Assembly (NCBI RefSeq): GCF_900110765.1
Contig: NZ_FOEO01000003.1
Span: forward strand, 1-64,000
Source of the DNA: Pseudomonas sp. NFACC02
GTDB lineage: Bacteria; Pseudomonadota; Gammaproteobacteria; Pseudomonadales; Pseudomonadaceae
Direction of reading: 5' to 3'
Length of the DNA stretch: 64,000 nucleotides
The notes beneath the pieces were generated by a model that worked only from the letters and a program-made list of their open reading frames with translations, was not told the origin of the DNA and ran no database searches. This document shows positions 8,408 through 16,580 of this stretch, one piece after another; the stretch's first letter is position 1, and the number at the start of each line of letters is the position of its first letter. The translations under genes were made by a program, and so were the position numbers.

Positions 8408-9277
8408 TTATTTATTCATAACTGAAGAGGAGTGGCCGTGCGCGTGCGCAGGTCGCGTGGGAAGGCTCACCACGCGTGGCTGCGGCAGGAAGAACAACAC
8501 CAGCGCGAAGATCAGGTAGGCGACGTACACCGTCAGCACGCTGACGGTCGGCGCGTCCTGGTAACCGAACATGCCGGCGAGCACCGAACCCGTCGGGCCG
8601 TCCATCGGCAGGATGGCGCTGATGTCGAAGACCACCGTCTGGAAATGGTTCCAGAGGCCGGCCTCATGCAGGGCTTGAACCGAGTTGGCCAGAATGCCGG
8701 CAGCGACTACCAGAATGAACAAGCCGGTCCAGCGGAAGAAACGTCCGAGATTCAGGCGCATGCTGCCTTTGTAGATGGCAAAGCCAATGCCCACGGCAAT
8801 GATCAGGCCGAGGAGGGCGCCGATCGGGGCGCTGGCGCCTTCGCTCTGCTGGAAAATCGCCAGCAGAAAAAACACGGTTTCCAGGCCTTCGCGGGCGACG
8901 GCGAAGAACACCATGCCGATCAGGGCGTAGGTCTGGTTTTTCGACCCCGCGAGCGCGGCGTCCAGTGATTCGTGGAGCTCATGCTTGATCGAGCGCGCGA
9001 CCTTGCGCATCCAGAACACCATGGAGCTGAGGATGATCACGGCCAGCAGTCCGACCAGACCTTCGAACAGTTCCTGTTGCTTCTGCGGGAATTCAGCACT
9101 GACCAGTTCCAGACCGCCACCGACGAACAGCGCCAGCGCTGCGGCGAGGAAAACCCCGATCCAGACGGCCGGCATCCACTCGCCACGGCCGGTCTGACGG
9201 AGGTAGCTGGCAATGATGCCAACGATAAGCGCGGCTTCAATCCCTTCGCGCAGCATGATCAAAAAAGGAACGAGCAT
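8408..9277 (-). CDS. efeU: Ferrous iron permease EfeU (FTR1 family)
   Basis: A 289-residue integral membrane permease of the OFeT/FTR1 family with about seven membrane segments. Both REGxE motifs are present: MLREGIEAAL at residues 9-18, and REGLETVFF about 120 residues later. These glutamates carry iron across the inner membrane in this family. It is the first gene of the efe operon and begins about 75 bases downstream of a Fur-box-like palindrome. The frame is complete, with no sign of the frameshift that inactivates this gene in E. coli K-12. Confidence 0.95.
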   Translation of the reverse strand: MLVPFLIMLREGIEAALIVGIIASYLRQTGRGEWMPAVWIGVFLAAALALFVGGGLELVSAEFPQKQQELFEGLVGLLAVIILSSMVFWMRKVARSIKHELHESLDAALAGSKNQTYALIGMVFFAVAREGLETVFFLLAIFQQSEGASAPIGALLGLIIAVGIGFAIYKGSMRLNLGRFFRWTGLFILVVAAGILANSVQALHEAGLWNHFQTVVFDISAILPMDGPTGSVLAGMFGYQDAPTVSVLTVYVAYLIFALVLFFLPQPRVVSLPTRPAHAHGHSSSVMNK

Positions 9278-9352
9278 TTATCACCGGTGCAAATCTGATA
9301 GGGTGTGAGCCGTGAACGCTTCGGTAAGTCATTCGCATTCAGGCATGTGTAA

Positions 9353-9371
9353 CATAATGATACTCATTATT
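9353..9371 (-). promoter_or_regulatory. Fur box upstream of efeU
   Basis: CATAATGATACTCATTATT matches the 19-base Fur consensus GATAATGATAATCATTATC at 16 positions by hand count. It lies about 75 bases upstream of the efeU start in an AT-rich stretch. This supports iron repression of the efe operon. Confidence 0.8.
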
Positions 9372-9465
9372 GAATGAGCATACTTGTTTTTTTGCTTTTT
9401 TCCGGTTTTGTGCAGGTGTTCAGGTGACGTTCAGCTACGGCATTTCGCAGGACCTGTCAGGGCCT

Positions 9466-9555
9466 GTGTAAGAGCGCGCTTGCCCGCGATTGCGGTGTGT
9501 CATTCAGTGAAGAGGTGACAGGACGGACGCATCGCGGGCAAGCGCGCTCCTACAC
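9466..9555. repeat. Paired REP element, providing the stop codon of the LysR gene
   Basis: TGTAAGAGCGCGCTTGCCCG (9466) faces GCGGGCAAGCGCGCTCCTAC (to about 9553) in inverted orientation. It is the same family as 3236-3327. The conserved CTCCTACA end includes the TAG stop (minus strand, 9550-9552) of the adjacent LysR gene. Confidence 0.8.
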
Positions 9556-10443
9556 GGGGTGCGTTGACATGGCGTCTTTCATTATCTCGACGAAGCGCGC
9601 TGCCGCAGGACTCAACTCCAGACCTGCACGCGTGATCAAGCCGATCTCCCGGTTCACGCCGTCATGTTCGATACGGACCTGGACCAGATCGCCACGGCCT
9701 TCGTCGGCAGATTCCGGTAACAGCGTCACACCCAGTCCCTGACGCACCATCGCCATGACCGTCGACATGTAATTCGCTTCCAGGCCCGGCGTCAGCGTCA
9801 GCCCTTCCGCTGAAAACAGTTGTTCGACCCGTTCGCGCACGCTGCTGTCGCGTCCGGTGAGGATGATCGGCTCGCCCGCCAGTTCCGACAGGGTGATCGA
9901 TGGGCGGCTGGCGAGTGGATGCTGGGCCGGCACGAACACCGTCAAGCGATCAACCATCACCACCTGAAAATCCAGCCCGTGGCTCATTCGCGCCCGAACG
10001 CCGACGCCGAAATCCACTTCCCCCTCACGCACCAACGCATCGATACGCTGCGCCACGACATCGCGCAGCCGTATTTCCACGCCGGGGAACTGGTCACGGA
10101 AGGTTTTCAACACCGGCGGCAGCGCCCCGGAACACAGCGAAGGCAGGGCGGCGATGGTCACCACGCCGCGGCGCAACGCGGCCAGATCCCGTGAGCCGCT
10201 GACGATGTTATCCAGGTCCAGCAGCAGTTTTTCCATCGGCCCACGATTGTTCTGCCCGGCGTTGGTCAGGCTGACGTGACGCGGGCTGCGTTCAAGCAAC
10301 GTGACACCTAGCCATTGCTCCAGTTGCTGGATCTGCACGGTCAGGGCAGAAGGTGACAGGTTCAGTTCGGTGGCCGCCTTGGCAAAACTGCCGCTGTCGG
10401 CCACGGCCAGAAAGGCGCGGATGTGCTGGATGGCGTTCTTCAT
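9550..10443 (-). CDS. LysR-family regulator, divergent from the CitMHS/AtuA operon
   Basis: A 297-residue LysR-type transcription regulator. The N-terminal winged helix (about residues 1-60) has the usual pattern FLAVADSGSFAKAATELNLS...LTVQIQQLE, followed by a substrate-binding domain. The ATG at 10443 is chosen because the helix starts at once (MKNAIQHIRAF); the 22 extra residues of the longer frame are not family-like. It diverges from the transporter gene at 10607 and so probably controls it. The last codons (GTG TAG) lie inside the REP end at 9550-9555, so the C terminus was set by the repeat. Confidence 0.9.
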   Translation of the reverse strand: MKNAIQHIRAFLAVADSGSFAKAATELNLSPSALTVQIQQLEQWLGVTLLERSPRHVSLTNAGQNNRGPMEKLLLDLDNIVSGSRDLAALRRGVVTIAALPSLCSGALPPVLKTFRDQFPGVEIRLRDVVAQRIDALVREGEVDFGVGVRARMSHGLDFQVVMVDRLTVFVPAQHPLASRPSITLSELAGEPIILTGRDSSVRERVEQLFSAEGLTLTPGLEANYMSTVMAMVRQGLGVTLLPESADEGRGDLVQVRIEHDGVNREIGLITRAGLELSPAAARFVEIMKDAMSTHPV

Positions 10444-10606
10444 GACGAGTGTCCGTGAGGTAACCGGTGATTCAACGTTCGGTTTTTCAGAACGTAAGAC
10501 CCTGAACATTTCAATTTACAACGTCCGGGGCTGTTTCGATACTCGCTGAAAACAACAACAGTTCATTCCGCCGCCTGCCGGTCAGGGATGACGAAAGGAT
10601 CCCTTC

Positions 10607-11899
10607 ATGCTCGCCACTCTGGGTGTCATCACCATTCTCTGTTTGCTCGCCGCTGTCATGAGCAAACGTCTCTCGCCTCTGGTTGCACTGATCGCTTTAC
10701 CGATCATTGCGGCATTGATCGGTGGCTTCGGCCTTCAAACCAGCGGTTTCATCATTACCGGCATCAAGAACGTTGCGCCCGTGGTCGGCATGTTCGTGTT
10801 TGCCATCCTGTTTTTCGGGGTGATGACCGACGCTGGCATGCTCGATCCAATCATCGACCGAATCCTGCGTACGGTGGGCACACGTCCGACACGCATTGTT
10901 GTAGGCACTGCACTGCTGGCCTTGCTGGTGCATCTGGACGGTTCGGGCGCCGTGACCTTTCTGGTGACGATTCCGGCGATGCTGCCGCTGTACACGCGAC
11001 TGGGCATCGATCGGCGGATCCTGGCGTGCGTCGCCGCAATGGCGGCGGGGGTCAATTTCCTGCCATGGACCGGCCCGGTGCTGCGCTCTTCGGCCGCCCT
11101 GCATGTGCCGGTGGCCGACCTGTTCCAGCCCCTGATTCCGGTGCAGATCGTCGGCCTGGCGTTCGTGTTCTTCAGTGCCTGGTGGCTGGGGCGCCGTGAA
11201 GAGAAACGTTTGGGGTTGGGCGCCGGGGCCAAGGTCGATGTGGTGCCGGAACGGACGCTGTCCGAGCAGGAAGCGGTGCTGCGCCGTCCACGCCTGTTCT
11301 GGCTCAACCTGTTGCTCACCATTGTGGTCATGGCGGTGATGATCGCCGGCTGGGTGGATCCCGTGGTGATGTTCATGGTCGGCACGGTGCTGGCGCTGTG
11401 CATCAACTACCCGAACGTGGACGCACAACGCGCTCGTATCGATGCCCACGCCAAAACCGCGCTGACCATGGCCAGCATTCTTCTGGCAGCCGGCGTGTTC
11501 ACCGGCATCATGCAAGGCACCGGCATGCTCAAAGCGATGGCCGAAGTGGCGGTGGCGCAGATTCCGGCGGGTCACGGCAAGCTGATTCCGATGGTCGTGG
11601 GTTTCCTGTCCATGCCGTTGAGCCTGCTGTTTGACCCGGACTCCTTCTATTTCGGCGTGATGCCAGTGATTGCCGAAGTCGGTCGTGCGTTGGGTGTGGA
11701 TCCGTTGCAAGTGGCGCAGGCATCTTTGCTGGGCGTCCACACCACCGGTTTCCCGGTCAGCCCGCTGACCCCCGCGACCTTTCTGTTGGTGGGCTTGTGC
11801 AAGGTCGAACTGGCCGACCACCAACGTTTCACCATCCCCTTTCTGTTTGGCGCATCGGTGCTGATGACCCTGACCGCATTGCTGCTGGGAGTGTTCTGA
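10607..11899 (+). CDS. CitMHS-type carboxylate transporter
   Basis: A 430-residue polytopic membrane protein resembling the CitMHS family of metal-citrate:proton symporters. About eleven to twelve hydrophobic segments are visible, among them the conserved-looking stretches LDGSGAVTFLVTIPAM and LFDPDSFYFGVMPV. AAAGGATCC precedes the ATG by about 10 bases. Its stop is immediately followed by the AtuA-like gene (TGA ATG), so the two form an operon with the small gene at 13261. It should import a citrate-like or other di/tricarboxylate, perhaps with Mg2+; the true substrate is likely tied to the DUF1446 enzyme. Confidence 0.85.
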   Translation: MLATLGVITILCLLAAVMSKRLSPLVALIALPIIAALIGGFGLQTSGFIITGIKNVAPVVGMFVFAILFFGVMTDAGMLDPIIDRILRTVGTRPTRIVVGTALLALLVHLDGSGAVTFLVTIPAMLPLYTRLGIDRRILACVAAMAAGVNFLPWTGPVLRSSAALHVPVADLFQPLIPVQIVGLAFVFFSAWWLGRREEKRLGLGAGAKVDVVPERTLSEQEAVLRRPRLFWLNLLLTIVVMAVMIAGWVDPVVMFMVGTVLALCINYPNVDAQRARIDAHAKTALTMASILLAAGVFTGIMQGTGMLKAMAEVAVAQIPAGHGKLIPMVVGFLSMPLSLLFDPDSFYFGVMPVIAEVGRALGVDPLQVAQASLLGVHTTGFPVSPLTPATFLLVGLCKVELADHQRFTIPFLFGASVLMTLTALLLGVF

Positions 11900-13264
11900 A
11901 TGACAACCTTACGTATCGGCTCGGGCGCCGGATATTCCGGTGACCGCATCGAGCCGGCGGTGGAACTGGCCGATAAGGGCAATCTGGATTTTCTGGTGTT
12001 CGAATGCCTCGCCGAACGCACCATCGCCCTTGCGCAGCAGGCTCGATTGGCCGACCCCGACGCCGGGTTTGACCCCTTGCTCAGTGAGCGCATGCGCCAA
12101 GTGCTGCCGTTCGTGGCCCGAGGGCGTGAAAACGGACAGCGACGGTTGCGCATCATCAGCAACATGGGCGCGGCGAATCCCCTGTCGGCGGCCCGTGAGG
12201 TACGACGTATCGCGGCCGAACTGGGTCTGCAGGGGCTGAAGGTCGCTGCGCTGACCGGTGATGACGTGCTGGCGGCGCTGCACAACGACCCCCAGGCGTT
12301 GCTGGACAACGGCGCGACGGTGGGGTCGTTGGGCGCTCGACTGATCTCGGCCAACGCCTATCTGGGCGCCGAGGGCATCATCGAGGCGTTGAAAGCCGAT
12401 GCCGACGTGGTGATCACCGGCCGCGTGGCCGATCCTTCGTTGTTTCTCGCCCCGCTGGTATTCACCTTTGGCTGGGCCCCGGACGACTGGACACGCAGGG
12501 GGCGCGGCACACTGATCGGGCACTTGCTCGAATGTGCCGGGCAGATCACCGGCGGTTACTTCGCCGATCCGGGCGTGAAGGAGGTGCCTGACCTTGCCCG
12601 ATTGGGTTTTCCGTTGGCCGAAGTGGATGCCGAGGGCAGGGCGGTGATCAGCAAGGTGGCAGGGTCCGGCGGACGAATCGACACCGCCACCTGCACCGAG
12701 CAGATGATCTACGAGGTACATGATCCCAAGGCGTATTTGACGCCGGACGTGACCGCCGACTTTTCGAACGTCTCGTTCTCGGTTGTGGGGGCCAACGAGG
12801 TCCGTGCTGTCGGCGCAGAGGGCCGCGCGCGCCCCGACACGCTGAAAGTATCGGTCGGCTACCTGGATGGCTGGATCGGCGAGGGGCAGATGTCCTACGG
12901 CGGGCCGGGCGCGTTGGCGCGAGCCCGGCTGGCACGCGAAGTCGTCCTGGAACGCTTGAAGCTGACCGGTGTGGTGGCCGATGACGTCCGCGCGGAACTG
13001 ATCGGTGTGGATTCATTGCACGGTGCGACGTTGGGTTCGCGCACGCCTGCCGAACCGTGGGAGGTCCGTTTGCGCGTGGCGGCCCGGTGCGCCGACAAAT
13101 CAGAAGCCATACGCGTCGGCAACGAAGTCGAAACCCTCTACACCAACGGCCCGTATGGCGGTGGCGGTGCGACCAAGAGCGTACGGCAAGTGGTGGCGGT
13201 GGCGTCCTTGTTGCTGCCCCGTGATGCGGTCACACCGCAGGTTCATCTGGAGGACGCCTCGTGA
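11900..13264 (+). CDS. DUF1446 / AtuA-family protein, core domain
   Basis: A 454-residue protein of the acyclic terpene utilisation AtuA (DUF1446) family. Characteristic stretches include IGSGAGYSGDRIEPA at the N terminus, ISNMGAANP, DADVVITGRVADPSL and GYFADPGVKEVPDL. Family members are found in catabolic operons for branched or cyclic acids; the reaction is not established. Many relatives carry an extra C-terminal domain of about 100 residues, here encoded by the next gene, which starts inside this gene's stop codon (GTGA overlap). The context (citrate-type transporter, LysR) suggests use of a carboxylate rather than a terpene. Confidence 0.85.
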   Translation: MTTLRIGSGAGYSGDRIEPAVELADKGNLDFLVFECLAERTIALAQQARLADPDAGFDPLLSERMRQVLPFVARGRENGQRRLRIISNMGAANPLSAAREVRRIAAELGLQGLKVAALTGDDVLAALHNDPQALLDNGATVGSLGARLISANAYLGAEGIIEALKADADVVITGRVADPSLFLAPLVFTFGWAPDDWTRRGRGTLIGHLLECAGQITGGYFADPGVKEVPDLARLGFPLAEVDAEGRAVISKVAGSGGRIDTATCTEQMIYEVHDPKAYLTPDVTADFSNVSFSVVGANEVRAVGAEGRARPDTLKVSVGYLDGWIGEGQMSYGGPGALARARLAREVVLERLKLTGVVADDVRAELIGVDSLHGATLGSRTPAEPWEVRLRVAARCADKSEAIRVGNEVETLYTNGPYGGGGATKSVRQVVAVASLLLPRDAVTPQVHLEDAS

Positions 13265-13584
13265 GCACGATCAGACTGCGGCAACTCGCGCATTCGCGGA
13301 CCGGTGACAAGGGCGACACGTCGAACATCTCCGTGATTGCGTTCAAGCCGGAAGATTACCGGCGTCTGGTGGAGCAACTGACGGTGGAGCGGGTGACGGC
13401 GCACTTTGCCGAGTTACTCGACCCGACGGCGGGACCGGTGCGGCGCTACGAATGGCCGAACGTCCATGCCCTTAACTTCGTGCTGCCCGGCATCCTCAAA
13501 GGGGGCGTGACCCGCTCCCTGGTGCTGGATGCCCATGGCAAAGCGCTGGGAGCCGCGTTGCTGGACATCGAGATGACCGAATAG
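13261..13584 (+). CDS. AtuA C-terminal-domain-like small protein
   Basis: A 107-residue protein resembling the C-terminal ferredoxin-fold domain of long DUF1446/AtuA proteins (LRQLAHSRTGDKGDTSNISVIAF near the start, NVHALNFVLPGILKGGVTRSL later). The GTG start overlaps the stop of the core-domain gene by four bases, so both are made from one message. It presumably docks onto the AtuA core to rebuild the full-length architecture. No independent function is known to me. Confidence 0.8.
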   Translation: MSTIRLRQLAHSRTGDKGDTSNISVIAFKPEDYRRLVEQLTVERVTAHFAELLDPTAGPVRRYEWPNVHALNFVLPGILKGGVTRSLVLDAHGKALGAALLDIEMTE

Positions 13585-13713
13585 GCGCGCCGTCTGCCGT
13601 GGGTTTGGCATGACAACGTGGTGGGCGAGGTGAGTCGGGAAGGGTAAGCTGTCGCGTCATCGTGCGCTGTTTCTGCCCCACGCCGTCGCGTTTATCAGGA
13701 CGATTGCCCCGTA

Positions 13714-15669
13714 ATGAGTTCACCCGCTCCGTTTGCTCCAATCCCCTCGCTGTTCTTGCCGCTGACCGAAGAGACGGCCAAAGGTCTGGCGGCCGGCGAG
13801 TCGCTGGACGATTTTCTCGCCGAAGCGACCCGGGCGCAGCTCTCCGCCCTCATGCTGTTGATCAACCTCAACGCACTGGTCGAGCAAAACACCCCCATCG
13901 AGAAACTGGAGCGCATGCTCGACGATGTCATGCGTGCCGCGCTGTCGATGGAAGAGGCGGGCGGGGCGTTCGCCGATCTGCTGCGCATGCGCTTCAACCC
14001 TGGCAACCTCGCGCAAAGCCTGAGTGTTCTGGAAGTGGCAGGCATCAGCTTGCTTGAAGCCCACGAAGTCGAACAGGAGGACTACCTCGATCAGGATGGT
14101 CATTGGGACTTCGGTTTTGGCAAACGCCATCGACGCACGCTTGAGCCCCTGACCCGCGAAGTGGTTTTGCCGTCGGGTGACCTGTTGTACCTGAGCGACC
14201 AGCAGAGCCGGATCTTCGACGAGTTTCGCGGCTGCCAGGATGAGTCGTTTCATTTGCAGGCCTACGCGGGCGTTGGCAAGACCTTCCTGCTGGCGAAGTT
14301 CTTCGAAACGCTGCCCGCTGAAACGACGCTGCTCATGGCGACCTATCCGCAACAAGTCAAGGCGCTGGAGGATCGCGTCAGGCAGAGTGATCCGGGTCGA
14401 AAACTTCACGCCTGCACGTTCGGTCACATGGCCAACCTGCTGCTCAATCGCGACCAGACCTCGGCCGGATGGCGCAACACGGGCAGACAGCGCACCGGCG
14501 CCGACTCGCTGGTGTCCGATCAGCAAATCGCCCAGTGGCTCAACCTGCAAACGGTCGGCAGTCTGTCTCCACGCCAGGTGGCCTGGGTCTGTCGTACCAC
14601 CGTCTACAGTTTCTGCCTGTCGCCGCTGCACACCCTCGAGTCGCGGCACCTGCCGTCGCTGGGGTATGCCGCCAGTCAGGCGGACATCGCCATGCTGCTG
14701 GAGTACAGCCGGTTGCTTTGGCGCGAAACCGTCAGGCCCTCTGCACCGCACATAGGTTTGCCGGTGCGTAACAGCCATCGCATCAAGTTCCTTTCGATGA
14801 CCTCGGAGGTGGTCTTCGAACGCTTCACCCACATCATTGTCGATGAAAGCCACGAACTGACCGCGCCCATGGTGCAGATCCTCGACCGCAGCCCGCAAGC
14901 GGTGATCACGCTAGGCGATGAGTTTCAGCAGCTCAGCGGCAAAGCACCACGCCATGGTGGCTCGATTCGTCAGCGTTTCATGACCCAGTCGATTCGTGCC
15001 GGACGGCAGATGGCCGACGTCTTGAACCCGCTGATCCAGTTGCACCCCAGCGACATCAAGGAAGGCTTTGTCGGGCGCGCGCCTTACCCGACCCGGATCA
15101 TCGGCCACAGTGTCATGCCGATCCCGGACAAACCCACCACGATTCTGGTCGCCAACGAATGGGGCCTGTTCGCCTGGTTCAAGCGTTTGACCGAGGCCGG
15201 CGCACGGTTTCAGTTGCCGGCCGGCACGGCACAGAACCTGACCCTGTTCGTCAAGGGATTGGTGCTGCTTTACCGTGAAGACCTGCGGCCGCAACATCGC
15301 CTGATCTTTCGTTACACCCATTGGGACGCGCTGGCATCGGCCATGGGCGGCAGTCATGAGTTCAAGGCGATGCACGAGTGGCTGGGGCAGGGCAACACGG
15401 AGCAGCAGTTCGCCGATACGCTGCAACGTTTCTGCAGCGATCCTGGCGCCATCCTCACGCTGGCAAAGGTCGAAGACGTGAAGAACCAGGAGTTCGACAC
15501 CGTGCTTTTGTCCCGCGACCTGATGCGTCCGCCGCGCTCCGGTTCTGCGCATTCATTGGCCAGCGTCTGCTCGCTGCTGTACACCGCCAGCTCGCGGGCG
15601 CGGCACGAACTGTTGTTGCCGGGAAACCTGAATGACTGGCTGCAGGACATCGGGCGCAAGGCGTCGTGA
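13714..15669 (+). CDS. Orphan SF1 (UvrD/Rep-like) helicase-related ATPase
   Basis: A 651-residue protein with a full set of SF1-helicase-like motifs: Q-like motif LSDQQSRIFDEF (160-171), Walker A AYAGVGKT (183-190), Walker B IIVDESHE (374-381), motif III GDEFQQL (401-407), a motif IV-like SIRAGRQMADVLN (426-438), motif V VKNQEFDTVLLS (589-600) and motif VI YTASSRARHELLL (623-635). Residues 1-150 are a helical extension I do not recognise. The gene stands alone with no partner nuclease. It could act in DNA repair, RNA metabolism or phage defence; the sequence does not decide between these. Confidence 0.75.
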   Translation: MSSPAPFAPIPSLFLPLTEETAKGLAAGESLDDFLAEATRAQLSALMLLINLNALVEQNTPIEKLERMLDDVMRAALSMEEAGGAFADLLRMRFNPGNLAQSLSVLEVAGISLLEAHEVEQEDYLDQDGHWDFGFGKRHRRTLEPLTREVVLPSGDLLYLSDQQSRIFDEFRGCQDESFHLQAYAGVGKTFLLAKFFETLPAETTLLMATYPQQVKALEDRVRQSDPGRKLHACTFGHMANLLLNRDQTSAGWRNTGRQRTGADSLVSDQQIAQWLNLQTVGSLSPRQVAWVCRTTVYSFCLSPLHTLESRHLPSLGYAASQADIAMLLEYSRLLWRETVRPSAPHIGLPVRNSHRIKFLSMTSEVVFERFTHIIVDESHELTAPMVQILDRSPQAVITLGDEFQQLSGKAPRHGGSIRQRFMTQSIRAGRQMADVLNPLIQLHPSDIKEGFVGRAPYPTRIIGHSVMPIPDKPTTILVANEWGLFAWFKRLTEAGARFQLPAGTAQNLTLFVKGLVLLYREDLRPQHRLIFRYTHWDALASAMGGSHEFKAMHEWLGQGNTEQQFADTLQRFCSDPGAILTLAKVEDVKNQEFDTVLLSRDLMRPPRSGSAHSLASVCSLLYTASSRARHELLLPGNLNDWLQDIGRKAS

Positions 15670-15765
15670 GTCTGTCCCACCGCCGATGGCAGAAAGCCCT
15701 GAGCGAATCCTGAGTAACGAAAAACTGAGCCACCCCTCAGTTTCGCCGCCGCGGTCGCAGCTTAA

Positions 15766-15871
15766 AAGGGCGTACTCCTTTTCGACCGATTGCTGTCACA
15801 GGAAATCAGCCGCAACATGGGCATGCTTGGCGTGTGCTCGCTGGACGAATTGGCTTGATCCTGGCTTCTGA
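15766..15871 (+). pseudogene. Remnant of an FMN-dependent alpha-hydroxy-acid dehydrogenase C terminus
   Basis: In frame from 15766, the translation LLSQEISRNMGMLGV followed by CSLDEL looks like the last helix and tail of lactate/glycolate-oxidase-type FMN enzymes. It ends prematurely at TGA 15856-15858. If four bases (GCTT) are skipped, the reading continues as DPGF and stops at 15871, which suggests a small insertion in an ancestral tail. Nothing of the enzyme is present upstream. Identification rests on eye-recognised similarity over about 25 residues. Confidence 0.35.
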
Positions 15872-15992
15872 ATTCGAACGCTTGGCGCTGCAGGCTATTG
15901 ATTGCCATATTGGCAATCATGAACCACCGACTTCGATTCTGAAGAACATCCTGCAGGACTATCTGGAGACCGCAGATGACCCAACCTTCTGA
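15855..15992 (+). CDS. Possible 45-residue small ORF overlapping the next gene
   Basis: A TTG-initiated frame encodes about 45 residues (ASEFERLALQAID..., then ILKNILQDYLETADD), an amphipathic helical sequence. It ends 17 bases inside the gene at 15976, as upstream operon members often do. There is a weak GGA upstream and no recognised family, and the base composition is AT-richer than its neighbours. It may be a real small gene coupled to the downstream unknown protein, or chance. Confidence 0.25.
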   Translation: MILASEFERLALQAIDCHIGNHEPPTSILKNILQDYLETADDPTF

Positions 15993-16431
15993 TCGCCACA
16001 TTCTTTCTGAAGCATTGGACAGGCTAGGCAAAGGCCCATTGAGTCTGGCCGATGATCAGACCTTGATAACTGCCGCCCAAGAGGTTTGGTATGAGCATTC
16101 GAGCCTTGAATCCGAACTTCGGCTTTTTCTTGCGCGTAGCCCCGATGAGGTAGCGGTGCGCAGAGCGGGTTATTTTTTGGAGAAACTGACGCGATTTACT
16201 TGCCTCAGTAATGAACGCGCTTCTGAAGCGCTCTACTCACTGAGTTTGCTGCTCAAGCGTTATCGCAGCCAGGATGAACCGAGTGACACGCCTGGAACGC
16301 GGCTACGTGAGCGGCGTGACAAGCTTGCCTTCTGTTGGGGGTTGGATGAAGGACTTGGATTGAAAATCCAGACCCTGTTGCCTTACCAGACCCGCCACTA
16401 CGCAGCCTCTCGGAACAACGCGTTCAAGTAA
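15976..16431 (+). CDS. Hypothetical 151-residue protein
   Basis: I do not recognise this protein. It is 151 residues, hydrophilic and predicted mostly helical from its pattern, without signal peptide or membrane segment. CTGGAG lies seven bases before the ATG. The region from 15.7 to 16.4 kb is AT-richer than its surroundings and contains an enzyme remnant, so this is a likely site of insertion or decay. The 3' end is followed by about 150 bases of non-coding sequence before the convergent AraC gene. Confidence 0.6.
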   Translation: MTQPSDRHILSEALDRLGKGPLSLADDQTLITAAQEVWYEHSSLESELRLFLARSPDEVAVRRAGYFLEKLTRFTCLSNERASEALYSLSLLLKRYRSQDEPSDTPGTRLRERRDKLAFCWGLDEGLGLKIQTLLPYQTRHYAASRNNAFK

Positions 16432-16580
16432 CCTCTGGGTTTTCGTCTGCGTTGCACCGTCCAGAGCTGCTTTTCGGTGATCACGATTGGCGACCCACGT
16501 GGCGTGCGCCGTTGCGCCAGCCTGATCGCCGAACTCGACGAGAGGCATGGCATAAGGTGCCAATGGAGTCGCCCGCGCCC

